NCBI GenBank assembly: GCA_051004815.1
Contig: JBPCJY010000072.1
Span: forward strand, 1-35,946
Direction: 5' to 3'
DNA: 35,946 nucleotides
DNA from: JBBQXY01 sp051004815
Lineage (GTDB): Bacteria > Chloroflexota > Ktedonobacteria > Ktedonobacterales > Ktedonobacteraceae
The notes beneath the pieces were generated by a model. It saw only the letters and a program-made list of their open reading frames with translations, had not been told where the DNA came from and did no database searches. Each line of letters opens with the position of its first letter. Positions within the stretch are counted from its first letter, which is position 1. The translations under genes and the position numbers were made by a program. This document shows, in pieces, positions 23,997-31,299 of this stretch.

Positions 23997-24836
23997 TCAT
24001 AGTTTATCTTTGTGTGGAGCGTTCACTTTTGTCACGATCTCCTGGTGAAGCTCTCTGGTACCTGCTACAATCAGTGAAAAACCCTCGGTCAGGTTGGTGA
24101 TAGCAGGGAGGTCATTGCCTTGTTGATCGCTAATCACGCCGCCAGCTTCCAGGACAATATTCAGTGAAGCTAGAAATGACTCGGCGGTGAGGACATTACC
24201 AATGTCGATAAAGGCATCATATGCCCCGCTGGCTACGTAGACCACATCCATCGCGGAACTACCTGTGCGGCGTACTTTGCCAGGGACGGGCTTCTTGATG
24301 AGCAATTTATTGAGTGTAGGGAGGTCACGGCCATCAAAATTCATGCCGAGTACGCATTCCGCGAGATGTTTGGTGTCGCTGACCTGGCAGCGTCTGCCAT
24401 TGCGAAAGGCTCCTCCGCCGCGCTGCGCTTGATAAACGGTGCCACTGAAAAGCTCTCCCACCAGTGACCACTGCACCTGCTCCGGGCTGATGGGTGCATC
24501 AATGGGGAGTACGGCCAGGGCGACCGCCGCGGTCATGATGCCACGCGAAACATTATTGGAGCCATCTACCGGGTCGATCACAATGCGATAAGGAGGGTTG
24601 GGACTAGTGGTGAAGGATGGCCGTTCCTCGGTGATAATCTCAAAGCCATGACCACTCTCAATGAGTCCATTGATAATAATATCCTCAGCCTCACGATCAA
24701 AGCGCATGGTTGTGTGTTCGGGCGATTGAGCGTACACCTCGTTGAGGCTGAACTGTTCAGAATGTAGATAGGCACGGACCTGGCGAAATAACTGTTCAAG
24801 AAGTTCTAACATAACAATAATCTTTTCATCAGACAC
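23997..24836 (-). CDS. inositol monophosphatase-family phosphatase
   Basis: This 279-aa Mg-dependent sugar phosphatase belongs to the IMPase/FBPase/CysQ superfamily. The metal-binding block is IITEERPS (E70, E71) followed by VIDPVDGSNN (D88, D91), the classic DPxDG. The third metal site, normally W-D in a [LW]-W-D-x-A-A-G block, aligns with AESFLASLNIVLEAGG, giving E219-S220, so the usual Asp is Ser. That could lower activity, or the family may use other ligands. The substrate is not readable (myo-inositol-1-phosphate, fructose-1,6-bisphosphate or PAP). GTG 24836 has a weak AGAAAG site; ATG 24812 is the alternative. The promoter at 24874-24882 has an extended -10. Confidence 0.85.
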   Translation of the reverse strand: MSDEKIIVMLELLEQLFRQVRAYLHSEQFSLNEVYAQSPEHTTMRFDREAEDIIINGLIESGHGFEIITEERPSFTTSPNPPYRIVIDPVDGSNNVSRGIMTAAVALAVLPIDAPISPEQVQWSLVGELFSGTVYQAQRGGGAFRNGRRCQVSDTKHLAECVLGMNFDGRDLPTLNKLLIKKPVPGKVRRTGSSAMDVVYVASGAYDAFIDIGNVLTAESFLASLNIVLEAGGVISDQQGNDLPAITNLTEGFSLIVAGTRELHQEIVTKVNAPHKDKL

Positions 24837-24873
24837 GACAGCTTTCTGGCGTTAGTAGCATGCTTGCCATTTA

Positions 24874-24882
24874 ATTATAGCA
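24874..24882 (-). promoter_or_regulatory. extended -10 element of the phosphatase gene
   Basis: On the minus strand TGCTATAAT (24882-24874) is a full extended -10. No good -35 was found. The start would be near 24867, about 31 nt before GTG 24836. Confidence 0.55.
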
Positions 24883-24965
24883 TGTATATCGTGCTCGTTG
24901 CTGATCAGACCCATCATGTAGCGAGGGAGAGGGTGGAAGCGTGAGGAATGATCCATCATTATAGC

Positions 24966-25976
24966 TCAGAGTGCCACTTGCTGCATGACGAATCGGTTGT
25001 AGTACTCCCATGCCGTGAGCCGTTTTTGAGTTAATTGGATGGCCAATGCACTCTGGTCACAGGCAATCCAGCGACGGCCCAGTTGGTCGGCCACGGCTGG
25101 CGTTACGCCACTACCGCAAAAACAATCCAGGACGAGATCATGTTCTTCTGAAGATGCAAGCAGTATGCGCTCAAGGAGGGCGGCAGGTTTTTGTGTGGCA
25201 TAGCCGTTCCGTTCGGGGTCTTTCTGCTGCAAGTGACTGATGTCGCTCCACACGTCTGCCGGTGTCATGATAGCATCCTCATCATAGGTGTAGAGGCGAC
25301 CTGCCGAGCGAATGCTCCAGGTAATATGACCGTCAGGCCCGACCTGTTTACGCATATGATTGCGTGCATGTGTGCCGCGTCGTTCGCCAATGCGTTCCCC
25401 GTGAAAACAATAGTCTCCTGATTTGGTATAGAGCAGAATGGTGTCGTGTTTGCGAGCATACCATTTCTGTGGTCGTCCACCGGATTGGTAGTGCCAGATA
25501 ATTTCACTTTTGAACCCTGGCCCCTCGGCACTTGGACTGAAGCCAAAAATCTCATCTAACAGTACCTTTGCATAGTGGGTGACGCGCCAATCGAGATGGA
25601 CATAAAGACTGCCGGTCTGGGCTAAAAGCCGATGTAAGAGTATAAAAGTTTCGTATAGCCATTGAAGATAGAGATCAAGATCGTTATTCCATTTATCGCT
25701 GTATGCCAGTTGTGTGCCACTGACGAAATCGCGCCCGGTCATAAAGGGGGGATCAATATAGATAAGGTTTACCATAGCGGGGAACTCGTCAAGTAATATG
25801 GGGAGGATAACCGCTTTGTTGCCGTGGATTAAATGATTGTGCCAGTCGGAGTCAGGGGATGGTGCGTTTTCATGCAACTGGTTGGTAATAACTTCCTGTG
25901 TTTGGAGGTGCGCGTGAGGGGGTATGTTTTGCGGCATCACAATGCGTTGTTTATTCTGCCATGTTAAATCGGCCAT
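24966..25976 (-). CDS. orphan beta-class DNA methyltransferase (N4-C or N6-A)
   Basis: This enzyme would methylate the exocyclic amino group of adenine or cytosine at a specific site, using S-adenosylmethionine. The DPPF catalytic motif (IYIDPPF, residues 75-78) comes before the SAM-binding FxGxG motif (LDCFCGSGVTPAVA, about 285-290), which is beta-class order as in type III Mod and many type II enzymes. GSLYVHLDWRVTHYAKVLLDEIFG and IIWHYQSGGRP are typical of this class, and the target-recognition part lies between. The ATG at 25976 is preferred (336 aa). An upstream TTG at 26021 would add 15 residues, but no ribosome site was found for it. No restriction endonuclease gene is adjacent, so it is an orphan. 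The target site is not readable. Confidence 0.9.
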   Translation of the reverse strand: MADLTWQNKQRIVMPQNIPPHAHLQTQEVITNQLHENAPSPDSDWHNHLIHGNKAVILPILLDEFPAMVNLIYIDPPFMTGRDFVSGTQLAYSDKWNNDLDLYLQWLYETFILLHRLLAQTGSLYVHLDWRVTHYAKVLLDEIFGFSPSAEGPGFKSEIIWHYQSGGRPQKWYARKHDTILLYTKSGDYCFHGERIGERRGTHARNHMRKQVGPDGHITWSIRSAGRLYTYDEDAIMTPADVWSDISHLQQKDPERNGYATQKPAALLERILLASSEEHDLVLDCFCGSGVTPAVADQLGRRWIACDQSALAIQLTQKRLTAWEYYNRFVMQQVAL

Positions 25977-26214
25977 GATTAGTACTCTATCTTTTTTATG
26001 ATGGTGTGTTGCAGCGTGCAACTATTGGCATGCATCATATGCAAGTTAGAGGTGGGTGTCAATGGCTATGGTTTTGGGAAGACTCAACCCATATACTGGC
26101 GTGGTACAATGGTACGGCAGGAAAAACAAGTAATGCGCTATAGCAATAGAGAACTTTTTTACCAGGTAATTGCTGCTTACTGACGCACAAAAATTTGTTT
26201 GGGGATAACGATAG

Positions 26215-26616
26215 ATGCAATATGTATTATGGATGTTCGCATGCCTTATAGGCTATGGAGCTGGACTTTTCATCCTCTGGAAAGTAACGCCGCTCATTAT
26301 TGTTCGGACCTATGACGAAGGATTATTTATGGCGATCATGGCCCTGGATATCCTTGGTGGTATCTTCGTCTTCGGGGCGGTCGCGGTCACGTTTGCATTG
26401 TTCAGTGGGAATATCCCGATTCGGACACTGGACTTTCTTTTGTTGGTAGGCATTCTCATCATGGGAACGAGCATGTCATTCAAGAGTTTTCGACCGTACA
26501 GGATAGCGGGTACCAACTTTGTTTCGCGCATCGTGGCAGGAGCCTATTGCCTGGCCCTGGCTTTGGCCGCGATCTTCTATCTTGTCCTTCTCTTTTCGCC
26601 GGTAAATCCGACGTAG
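26215..26616 (+). CDS. small four-TM membrane protein, function unknown
   Basis: This 133-aa hydrophobic protein has four predicted membrane helices: about 4-26 (LWMFACLIGYGAGLFILW), 38-63 (MAIMALDILGGIFVFGAVAVTFALF), 72-92 (LDFLLLVGILIMGTSMSF) and 106-129 (IVAGAYCLALALAAIFYLVLLF). No family is recognised. GGGGATA lies about 8 nt before the ATG. It precedes the acuB-acuCA pair on the same strand, with a gap of 78 bp to the chosen acuB start, so it could be co-transcribed but need not share a function. Nothing in the sequence gives a substrate. Confidence 0.6.
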   Translation: MQYVLWMFACLIGYGAGLFILWKVTPLIIVRTYDEGLFMAIMALDILGGIFVFGAVAVTFALFSGNIPIRTLDFLLLVGILIMGTSMSFKSFRPYRIAGTNFVSRIVAGAYCLALALAAIFYLVLLFSPVNPT

Positions 26617-26694
26617 TAAGTTAGAGAGTACGAGAGTGGCTTGGAGATACCGATTGAGGTGGCTGATTTACTGCCTTCACAGGAGGGAATGTTT

Positions 26695-27435
26695 ATGATA
26701 GTCAGCGAAATAATGACGACGAAAATGGTGACGATTAGCCCTGATAATACACTTGTGCATGCCGCAAACCTCTTTCGGCAACACCAATTTCATCACTTGC
26801 CGGTAGTACGGCACGTACCTGCGCCCGGTGCTAAGAAAACAAGCTATGGAATGGCGCAGACCTTACTTGAGTTGCAAGGTGTATTAACAGCAGCAGATAT
26901 TGACCTGGTGGTGGCGGAGAGCAAGCATCGCTCCTCAGGGGACTTGCTGCACCGTCCCTGGCAAGAGCAACGGATAGCAGAGCTGATGCACCATGCATCC
27001 TTACGTGTTACCCCGAATACCAGTGTAGCGGCAGCAGCGCAAATACTGGTTGAGCGCGGGCTAAACATGCTACCCGTCGTGGAATATGAACAGGTGGAAG
27101 AGGAAACCCGAACCATTCTCGTTGGATTGCTGACACGCAGCGACTTACTGATAGCTTTAGCCCGTGCGTTGGGAGCCTATGAACCAGGAATGCAATTGAT
27201 TATTCCACTTCATCTCGGTGATCTGGCCCCATTAGCACATATCCTGCTCCTGACAAAGGAGTTGCATGTGCAGGTACGGAGTATCATGGCAGCACCTCTG
27301 GAAGGCGGAGTCCCACGTAGCGCAACATTGCGCCTGGGAACAATCAATCCTGCCCCTTTGCTGGTACGCTTGAAGGAAGCCAATATCGAGTATTCGTTTG
27401 TAGATGCATTGGCGGAGGGGGATAGCCATGTCTGA
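26695..27435 (+). CDS. acuB: AcuB-like CBS-domain protein
   Basis: This cytoplasmic regulator has two CBS domains that bind adenosyl ligands (AMP/ATP/NAD-type). CBS1 begins at VSEIMTTKMVTISPDNTLVHAANLFRQHQFHHLPVV. CBS2 contains RIAELMHHASLRVTPNTSVAAAAQILVERGLNMLPVV. The C-terminal ~75 residues (LIIPLHLGDLAPLAHILL... and PAPLLVRLKEANIEY) form a likely ACT-like domain, the layout of Bacillus AcuB. The start is ATG 26695, with AGGAGGG 7 nt upstream (246 aa). The TTG 26641 and ATG 26689 are less well placed. The stop overlaps the next gene by 8 nt. In Bacillus, AcuB is encoded with the acetyltransferase AcuA and the deacetylase AcuC, and its own role is unclear. The partners are found here in one fused downstream gene. 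Confidence 0.85.
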   Translation: MIVSEIMTTKMVTISPDNTLVHAANLFRQHQFHHLPVVRHVPAPGAKKTSYGMAQTLLELQGVLTAADIDLVVAESKHRSSGDLLHRPWQEQRIAELMHHASLRVTPNTSVAAAAQILVERGLNMLPVVEYEQVEEETRTILVGLLTRSDLLIALARALGAYEPGMQLIIPLHLGDLAPLAHILLLTKELHVQVRSIMAAPLEGGVPRSATLRLGTINPAPLLVRLKEANIEYSFVDALAEGDSHV

Positions 27436-29422
27436 CACAACTTCTGCCTCCAGAGCACGCCTTCTCTTTGATCCGGTAGAGTTGAATTACAACTTTGGGG
27501 TCGATCATCCCATGCAGCCGCGTCGCCTGGTTGCGCTCATAGATCTGCTTGAGACGAGTGGACTATGGAAAAGCAGTGAAGCGCGAACTCGTTTACCCTT
27601 GCGTGCTGCTACGTTGGAAGAACTAGGTTTAAACCATACGACGGATTATATTGCGGCGGTGCGGAAGCTCAGTATGCCAGTCGAGGCTGTTAGCAGTACA
27701 GAAGAACAGGAAGCACGAGAGCAGTTGATTTTGCGCTATGGTTTTGGCGAGGGGGATACGCCCGCATTGCCGGGGATGCATCGCGTGTGTGCTGACATCG
27801 TTGGTGGGTCGTTGATCGCGCTGAGTGCTGTGATGGGCTTACCGGAGGGAGGAACGTTCGCTACAGAAGAGGAGCGTCCACTGCACGTATTTCACCCAGC
27901 TGGTGGTCTGCATCACGCGTGGGCTGATCGCGCCTCTGGCTTCTGTGTTTATAACGATATTTCAGTGGCAATTGCCCATGTTTTGCGTGCCAGCGAGGCC
28001 AAGGTGCTCTACATCGATTTTGATGCCCATCATGGCGATGGAGTACAACGTTCGTTTTACGATGATCCACGGGTGTTGACGATCTCTCTGCATGAGACAG
28101 GGCGTTATCTTTTCCCCGGTACGGGAGATGTGTTGGAACTAGGGAAGGGTCTGGGCCGCGGATATTCTGTTAATGTCCCTTTGGAGCCATTTACTGAAGA
28201 TGATTCCTACATTGAAGTGATGAATTCGTTATTGCAGCCGATAGTGACCTCGTTCGCGCCGGATGTCATTGTTAGTCTGCATGGCTGTGATACACATGCC
28301 TGGGACCCGCTGACACATTTGAAGTTAACAATGCGTGGTATTCAAGCCCAGATACAGTTAGCACACTCACTCGCCCATACCTATTGCCAGGGGCGTTGGG
28401 TGGCATTGGGTGGCGGAGGCTATGATCTTTTCCGTGTGGTGCCACGCGCATGGGGTATGGTGTGGGCGGAGATGTCGGAGCAGCCAGTACCGATAGATTT
28501 ACCAACAGCATGGATTGAACGTTGGCGACCTGAGTGGCTGGCGGTAGAAGAGCAGGAAGAGGCGGCACAGGAAGTGATGGGGAAAGCTGTGACCTCTGAC
28601 CATTTCCCCACCACCTTTATGGATCGTCCACAGGATTTCTCAGAGCAGCCGCGACGCTGGACAATTAGCCGCACCAATCAACGTACCGTTGCCCTTTTGC
28701 GTCATTTAGTGTTGCCTTCCACCATTCGTCAGGCTTTTCCCACGGGCCAACGACGCTCTCCCATGGCAGGACTGGTGGATTTGTTACATTTGCGCGGGAG
28801 TGCTACACCATCGCGCAGTAAAACGCTGGCAACCAAGGCGGGGCCGGTACTGTTGCGAGACTTTTGCCCACCGTCGCTGGTTGAGCGTTTGACGCCTGAT
28901 AGTGGACTGAAAGCGTTCGCTCGTCTGCCAGAGCGTGAACATACACTCCTCCTGGGTATCTCGAAAAGTCCAGATTGTGCGCTGACCCTGGCGCATACAC
29001 CGGCAGGAGTGATCGTTGGGGAAGTGACAATTGCGCCTGGTGACGTATGGTGGGAGGGGATAGATAATGTTTACGAAGTGGCCATTGAGGTCAGTTCAAA
29101 TTGGCGTGGCGATAGTATTGCCCGCCACATGCTGGCATTCGCGCTTGAACTGGATGCGCTGGAAGATATGATTCTCTTCGCCGCCGGTCTATCGTGGCAC
29201 TGGGATATGGAAGGATTAGGCATTACCACGCACCGCTATCGGGAGCTGATAGCTCATCTTTTTGCGACACAAAGCTTCGTAGAATATCCTACGACCGAGC
29301 CAAATATCAGCATGGAAGTTGCCAATATCTTGCTCGTGCGTATTGGTACACGGGTAGACCAACGTGTCGTCACCCAGTTTTTCAATCGCATGCTCAGTAC
29401 ATCCAATCTCGCGGCATTATAA
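27428..29422 (+). CDS. AcuC-like deacetylase fused to AcuA-like acetyltransferase
   Basis: This 664-aa protein carries two opposite activities. Residues ~15-375 are a class I HDAC/AcuC fold with all catalytic residues: H162-H163, DFDAHHGDG with D199 and H201, D293 in CDTHAWDP, and Y332 in GGGGYD. Residues ~515-660 match Bacillus AcuA from memory: VIVGEVTI, then VYEVAIEVSSNWRGDSIARHML with the GNAT R560-G561 turn, LSWHWDMEGL with W590, and YPTTEPNISMEVANILLVRIG near the end. AcuA acetylates, and AcuC deacetylates, acetyl-CoA synthetase AcsA. A linker of about 140 residues is unassigned. ATG 27428 has GGAGGGG 7 nt upstream and overlaps the acuB stop, so the 9-residue N-terminal extension from ATG 27404 is not needed. 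A fusion of opposing enzymes is unusual. It ends before a terminator at 29467. Confidence 0.9.
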   Translation: MSDTTSASRARLLFDPVELNYNFGVDHPMQPRRLVALIDLLETSGLWKSSEARTRLPLRAATLEELGLNHTTDYIAAVRKLSMPVEAVSSTEEQEAREQLILRYGFGEGDTPALPGMHRVCADIVGGSLIALSAVMGLPEGGTFATEEERPLHVFHPAGGLHHAWADRASGFCVYNDISVAIAHVLRASEAKVLYIDFDAHHGDGVQRSFYDDPRVLTISLHETGRYLFPGTGDVLELGKGLGRGYSVNVPLEPFTEDDSYIEVMNSLLQPIVTSFAPDVIVSLHGCDTHAWDPLTHLKLTMRGIQAQIQLAHSLAHTYCQGRWVALGGGGYDLFRVVPRAWGMVWAEMSEQPVPIDLPTAWIERWRPEWLAVEEQEEAAQEVMGKAVTSDHFPTTFMDRPQDFSEQPRRWTISRTNQRTVALLRHLVLPSTIRQAFPTGQRRSPMAGLVDLLHLRGSATPSRSKTLATKAGPVLLRDFCPPSLVERLTPDSGLKAFARLPEREHTLLLGISKSPDCALTLAHTPAGVIVGEVTIAPGDVWWEGIDNVYEVAIEVSSNWRGDSIARHMLAFALELDALEDMILFAAGLSWHWDMEGLGITTHRYRELIAHLFATQSFVEYPTTEPNISMEVANILLVRIGTRVDQRVVTQFFNRMLSTSNLAAL

Positions 29423-29466
29423 TTATCTATGGCAGTCATAGATTGCGCAGCACTATTTCTTTTTAA

Positions 29467-29512
29467 CCGGATATGCTATCGAGTGAGATAGCATATCTGG
29501 CAATTTTTTTGT
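29467..29512 (+). terminator. intrinsic terminator of the acu operon
   Basis: CCGGATATGCTATC (29467-29480) pairs with 29487-29500 (one G-T pair) around loop GAGTGA, followed by CAATTTTTTT. It lies 44 bp after the stop of the fusion gene. Confidence 0.85.
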
Positions 29513-29569
29513 TTTCCACAAAATTGGTGCTAATAAGCAATCCAATAGTAAGTGGGAGGCGTATTACAT

Positions 29570-29765
29570 TTTAGATAGCGGTTAATGGTCGGTCGCTATG
29601 CGCCCACCGTGGATAACCACGAAGCATCGCCGATCAAGTTTCAAGAACAGGTACCTTGTTCCTGAAGCTCTTCGCTATCAGAGCATCTGCAAGAGGTGCC
29701 AACTGCTAAGCTATGCAGCAAGAGAGCACGTATCATATATGATGCGTGCTCTCTTGCTGCTCGCC
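29570..29765. other. gene-free interval with strong stem-loops (candidate ncRNA)
   Basis: No gene is supported between 29423 and 29985. Stems seen are CGTGG-ATAA-CCACG (near 29609-29622), a GAACA/GTTC-type pair near 29640-29665, and a very strong stem GCAGCAAGAGAGCACG/CGTGCTCTCTTGCTGC (29715-29730 with 29745-29760), whose loop ATCATATATGAT continues the pairing with one mismatch. There is no T-run after it, so it is not a standard terminator. A 66-codon open frame across it is best read as chance. Function is unknown. Confidence 0.35.
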
Positions 29766-29923
29766 TACTTCGTTCAACTGTACATTAGAATAAGCTGAGA
29801 AAACAGGTATTTTCTCTAATAAAAGGGATGAATTCTACGGCATTGGGTTAACAAACTTTAGTTTCTGCTTAGAAGAGCCTACAGCAGAGCTTATAGAGGG
29901 CAATTTCGCTTGATATTTGTATT

Positions 29924-29947
29924 GGAACAAGCTACTCTAGAGACGTG
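29924..29947 (+). promoter_or_regulatory. candidate ECF (autoregulated) promoter
   Basis: GGAAC (29924-29928), a 15-bp spacer and CGTG (29944-29947) resemble the GGAAC-N15/16-CGTC promoters of ECF sigma factors, placed just before an ECF sigma gene. Transcription would begin near 29955, giving about 30 nt of leader to ATG 29986 and too little to ATG 29965. Confidence 0.5.
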
Positions 29948-29985
29948 ATAAAGATACGGAAAGAATGAAAGTGAGGATGTTTCTC

Positions 29986-30609
29986 ATGCAGATTCAACAC
30001 CATCGCACACAAAGGCAGACGCTAGAACCCCCCGATGGCGTACTCGCCAGCCAGGCTTTGTCCGGTGACCAACACGCCTTTGAAGCCCTGGTTCTACGCT
30101 ATAGTACCCCATTGTTTAACTTTATCTGCCGTTTCCTTGGTGACTACGATCAAGCTTGCGATATATCTCAGCAGGTGTTTCTCCAACTTTATATTTCATT
30201 GCCTACGCTTCGTACCAGCGAACCACTCAAAGCCTGGTTGTTTCAGGTTGCGCGAAATCGCTGTTTGGACGAGTTGCGCCGAAAACATGCCATCCACTTT
30301 TCCGAACTTGAAGCAACGGGCGATGATGATGAATTGTCACTGCTAGCCACTATGCCGGATAGCAGCCCCCTGCCAGAAGAGTTGGCGGAACGTCATGATC
30401 TGCAATCGTGTTTACGGCAAGCCATCCAGGCTTTGCCGCCTAAGTTTCGCTCTGTAGTAGTATTACGTTATGCAAACCAAATGAGTTTCTCTGAAATTGG
30501 TCAGATACTCAAGATGCCGGAAGCCACTGCCAAAACGTATTTCCAACGAGCGAAACCACTCTTGCGTGCAGCTCTCTCAGCAGAACGGTCAACCGCATCT
30601 GCCTGTTAG
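29986..30609 (+). CDS. ECF-type RNA polymerase sigma factor
   Basis: From the chosen start this is 207 aa. Region 2 spans about 27-95 (HAFEALVLRYSTPLFNFICRFLGDYDQACDISQQVFLQLY, then KAWLFQVARNRCLDELRRKH). Region 4 spans about 135-195 (LPPKFRSVVVLRYANQMSFSEIGQILKMPEATAKTYFQRAKPLLR). The first in-frame ATG (29965) has its purine run (GGAAAG) only 1 nt away. ATG 29986 has GTGAGG 9 nt upstream and suits the promoter at 29924-29947, so it is preferred. The next gene at 30773 encodes a small acidic protein rather than a normal anti-sigma factor. Confidence 0.92.
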   Translation: MQIQHHRTQRQTLEPPDGVLASQALSGDQHAFEALVLRYSTPLFNFICRFLGDYDQACDISQQVFLQLYISLPTLRTSEPLKAWLFQVARNRCLDELRRKHAIHFSELEATGDDDELSLLATMPDSSPLPEELAERHDLQSCLRQAIQALPPKFRSVVVLRYANQMSFSEIGQILKMPEATAKTYFQRAKPLLRAALSAERSTASAC

Positions 30610-30715
30610 CATCATACACCAGGACGACCACAAGAGATGCTCCGACGTTTTTGCTCATTCGCAGATCTATAGGCTTACAGAGCTATACATTGTGAAACTT
30701 CTCCTTCTTCCTGTT

Positions 30716-30748
30716 CGTAGTAGTATAGAAGAGATAAGCACTACTACG
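30716..30748 (+). promoter_or_regulatory. 9-bp inverted repeat before a small acidic-protein gene
   Basis: CGTAGTAGT (30716-30724) and ACTACTACG (30740-30748) are exact reverse complements around 15 bp, just ahead of the ribosome site of the gene at 30773. It could be a translation-control hairpin or a repressor site. Confidence 0.3.
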
Positions 30749-30772
30749 GCAGTAAGAGGGAGTATTATTTTT

Positions 30773-30997
30773 ATGCAGTACGCACGACACATTTACCGGG
30801 CGGAAGATACTTTACCCAATGACGAGATTGATGATCTCTTTGAGAAGCTTCAACAAATACAGCCACCTCCATCTCTTATTCAGCGTATTCTTACTTCCGT
30901 TACTAAGCTTCCTAAACTTCAACCGTTGGAGCAAAACAGCGAAATACATGAGTTAGATACTTTGGTGGTAAGGAAGGATATGCTTCCGCCGAGCTAA
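30773..30997 (+). CDS. small acidic protein downstream of an ECF sigma factor
   Basis: This 74-aa protein has no membrane segment and no zinc-binding Cys/His motif. The N-terminal part is acidic (AEDTLPNDEIDDLFEKLQ), followed by PPPSLIQRILTSVTKL, a short helix of the kind often seen in the cytoplasmic part of anti-sigma proteins, and an acidic tail. The frame is open further upstream (from 30497 inside the sigma gene), but ATG 30773 with AGAGGGAG about 11 nt upstream is the natural start. It lies 163 bp after the sigma gene. An anti-sigma role is a guess; it has no recognised family. Confidence 0.55.
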   Translation: MQYARHIYRAEDTLPNDEIDDLFEKLQQIQPPPSLIQRILTSVTKLPKLQPLEQNSEIHELDTLVVRKDMLPPS

Positions 30998-31009
30998 CCA
31001 GAAACAAAA

Positions 31010-31034
31010 AATGCCCGACGTATAGCCGGGCATT
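31010..31034 (-). terminator. terminator of the histidine kinase operon
   Basis: On the minus strand AATGCCCG and CGGGCATT pair around a 9-nt loop, and GGGCATTTTTTG gives a U-tail. It is 50 bp downstream of the last gene (stop at 31084). The plus strand has no T-run, so it serves the minus-strand operon. Confidence 0.75.
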
Positions 31035-31083
31035 ATAGAAGTAATATATAATTGTAGTACTTTAGCGTTGGCTCGGACAAAGA

Positions 31084-31272
31084 TCAAGCGATTTGTTCGG
31101 TCAGTTTGCCCTTCGATACGAGCCAGCGTACAAATTCCAGGCGACGATTGTTAGCGATGGCCTCATTTCTCTCCCGTTCGTTGTGGTCGCGACGAAGCTG
31201 AGCGAGTCTATTCATCTCTACCTCAGCAAAACCGACCTTACGTAACATTTCACGATCCTCTTTGCGATCCAT
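31084..31272 (-). CDS. 62-aa basic/acidic helical protein, last gene of the kinase operon
   Basis: This is a small charged protein (MDRKEDREMLRKVGFAEVE..., QLRRDHNERERNEAIANNRRLEFVRWLVSKGKLTEQ) with no membrane segment and a high helix tendency. The ATG at 31272 has AAGGAGG 5 nt upstream, so this start is preferred to the earlier in-frame ATG at 31299. It follows the receiver protein gene by 27 nt and ends before the operon terminator. No family is recognised. Its place suggests a partner of the signalling proteins upstream, though only by position. Confidence 0.65.
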   Translation of the reverse strand: MDRKEDREMLRKVGFAEVEMNRLAQLRRDHNERERNEAIANNRRLEFVRWLVSKGKLTEQIA

Positions 31273-31299
31273 GAGATCCTCCTTTTGCGTTGAAAACAC

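Noticed and set aside
25998..26183. Open frame of 61 codons between the methyltransferase and the small membrane protein
   Set aside because: No ribosome site and no family pattern; part of it overlaps the methyltransferase upstream region.
29598..29798. Open frame of 66 codons after the acu operon
   Set aside because: It crosses a long stem-loop, has no ribosome site, and its codon use is not protein-like.
30497..30772. Upstream extension of the small acidic protein gene into the sigma gene
   Set aside because: It is out of frame with the sigma coding sequence and no start with a good ribosome site is present; ATG 30773 is the better start.
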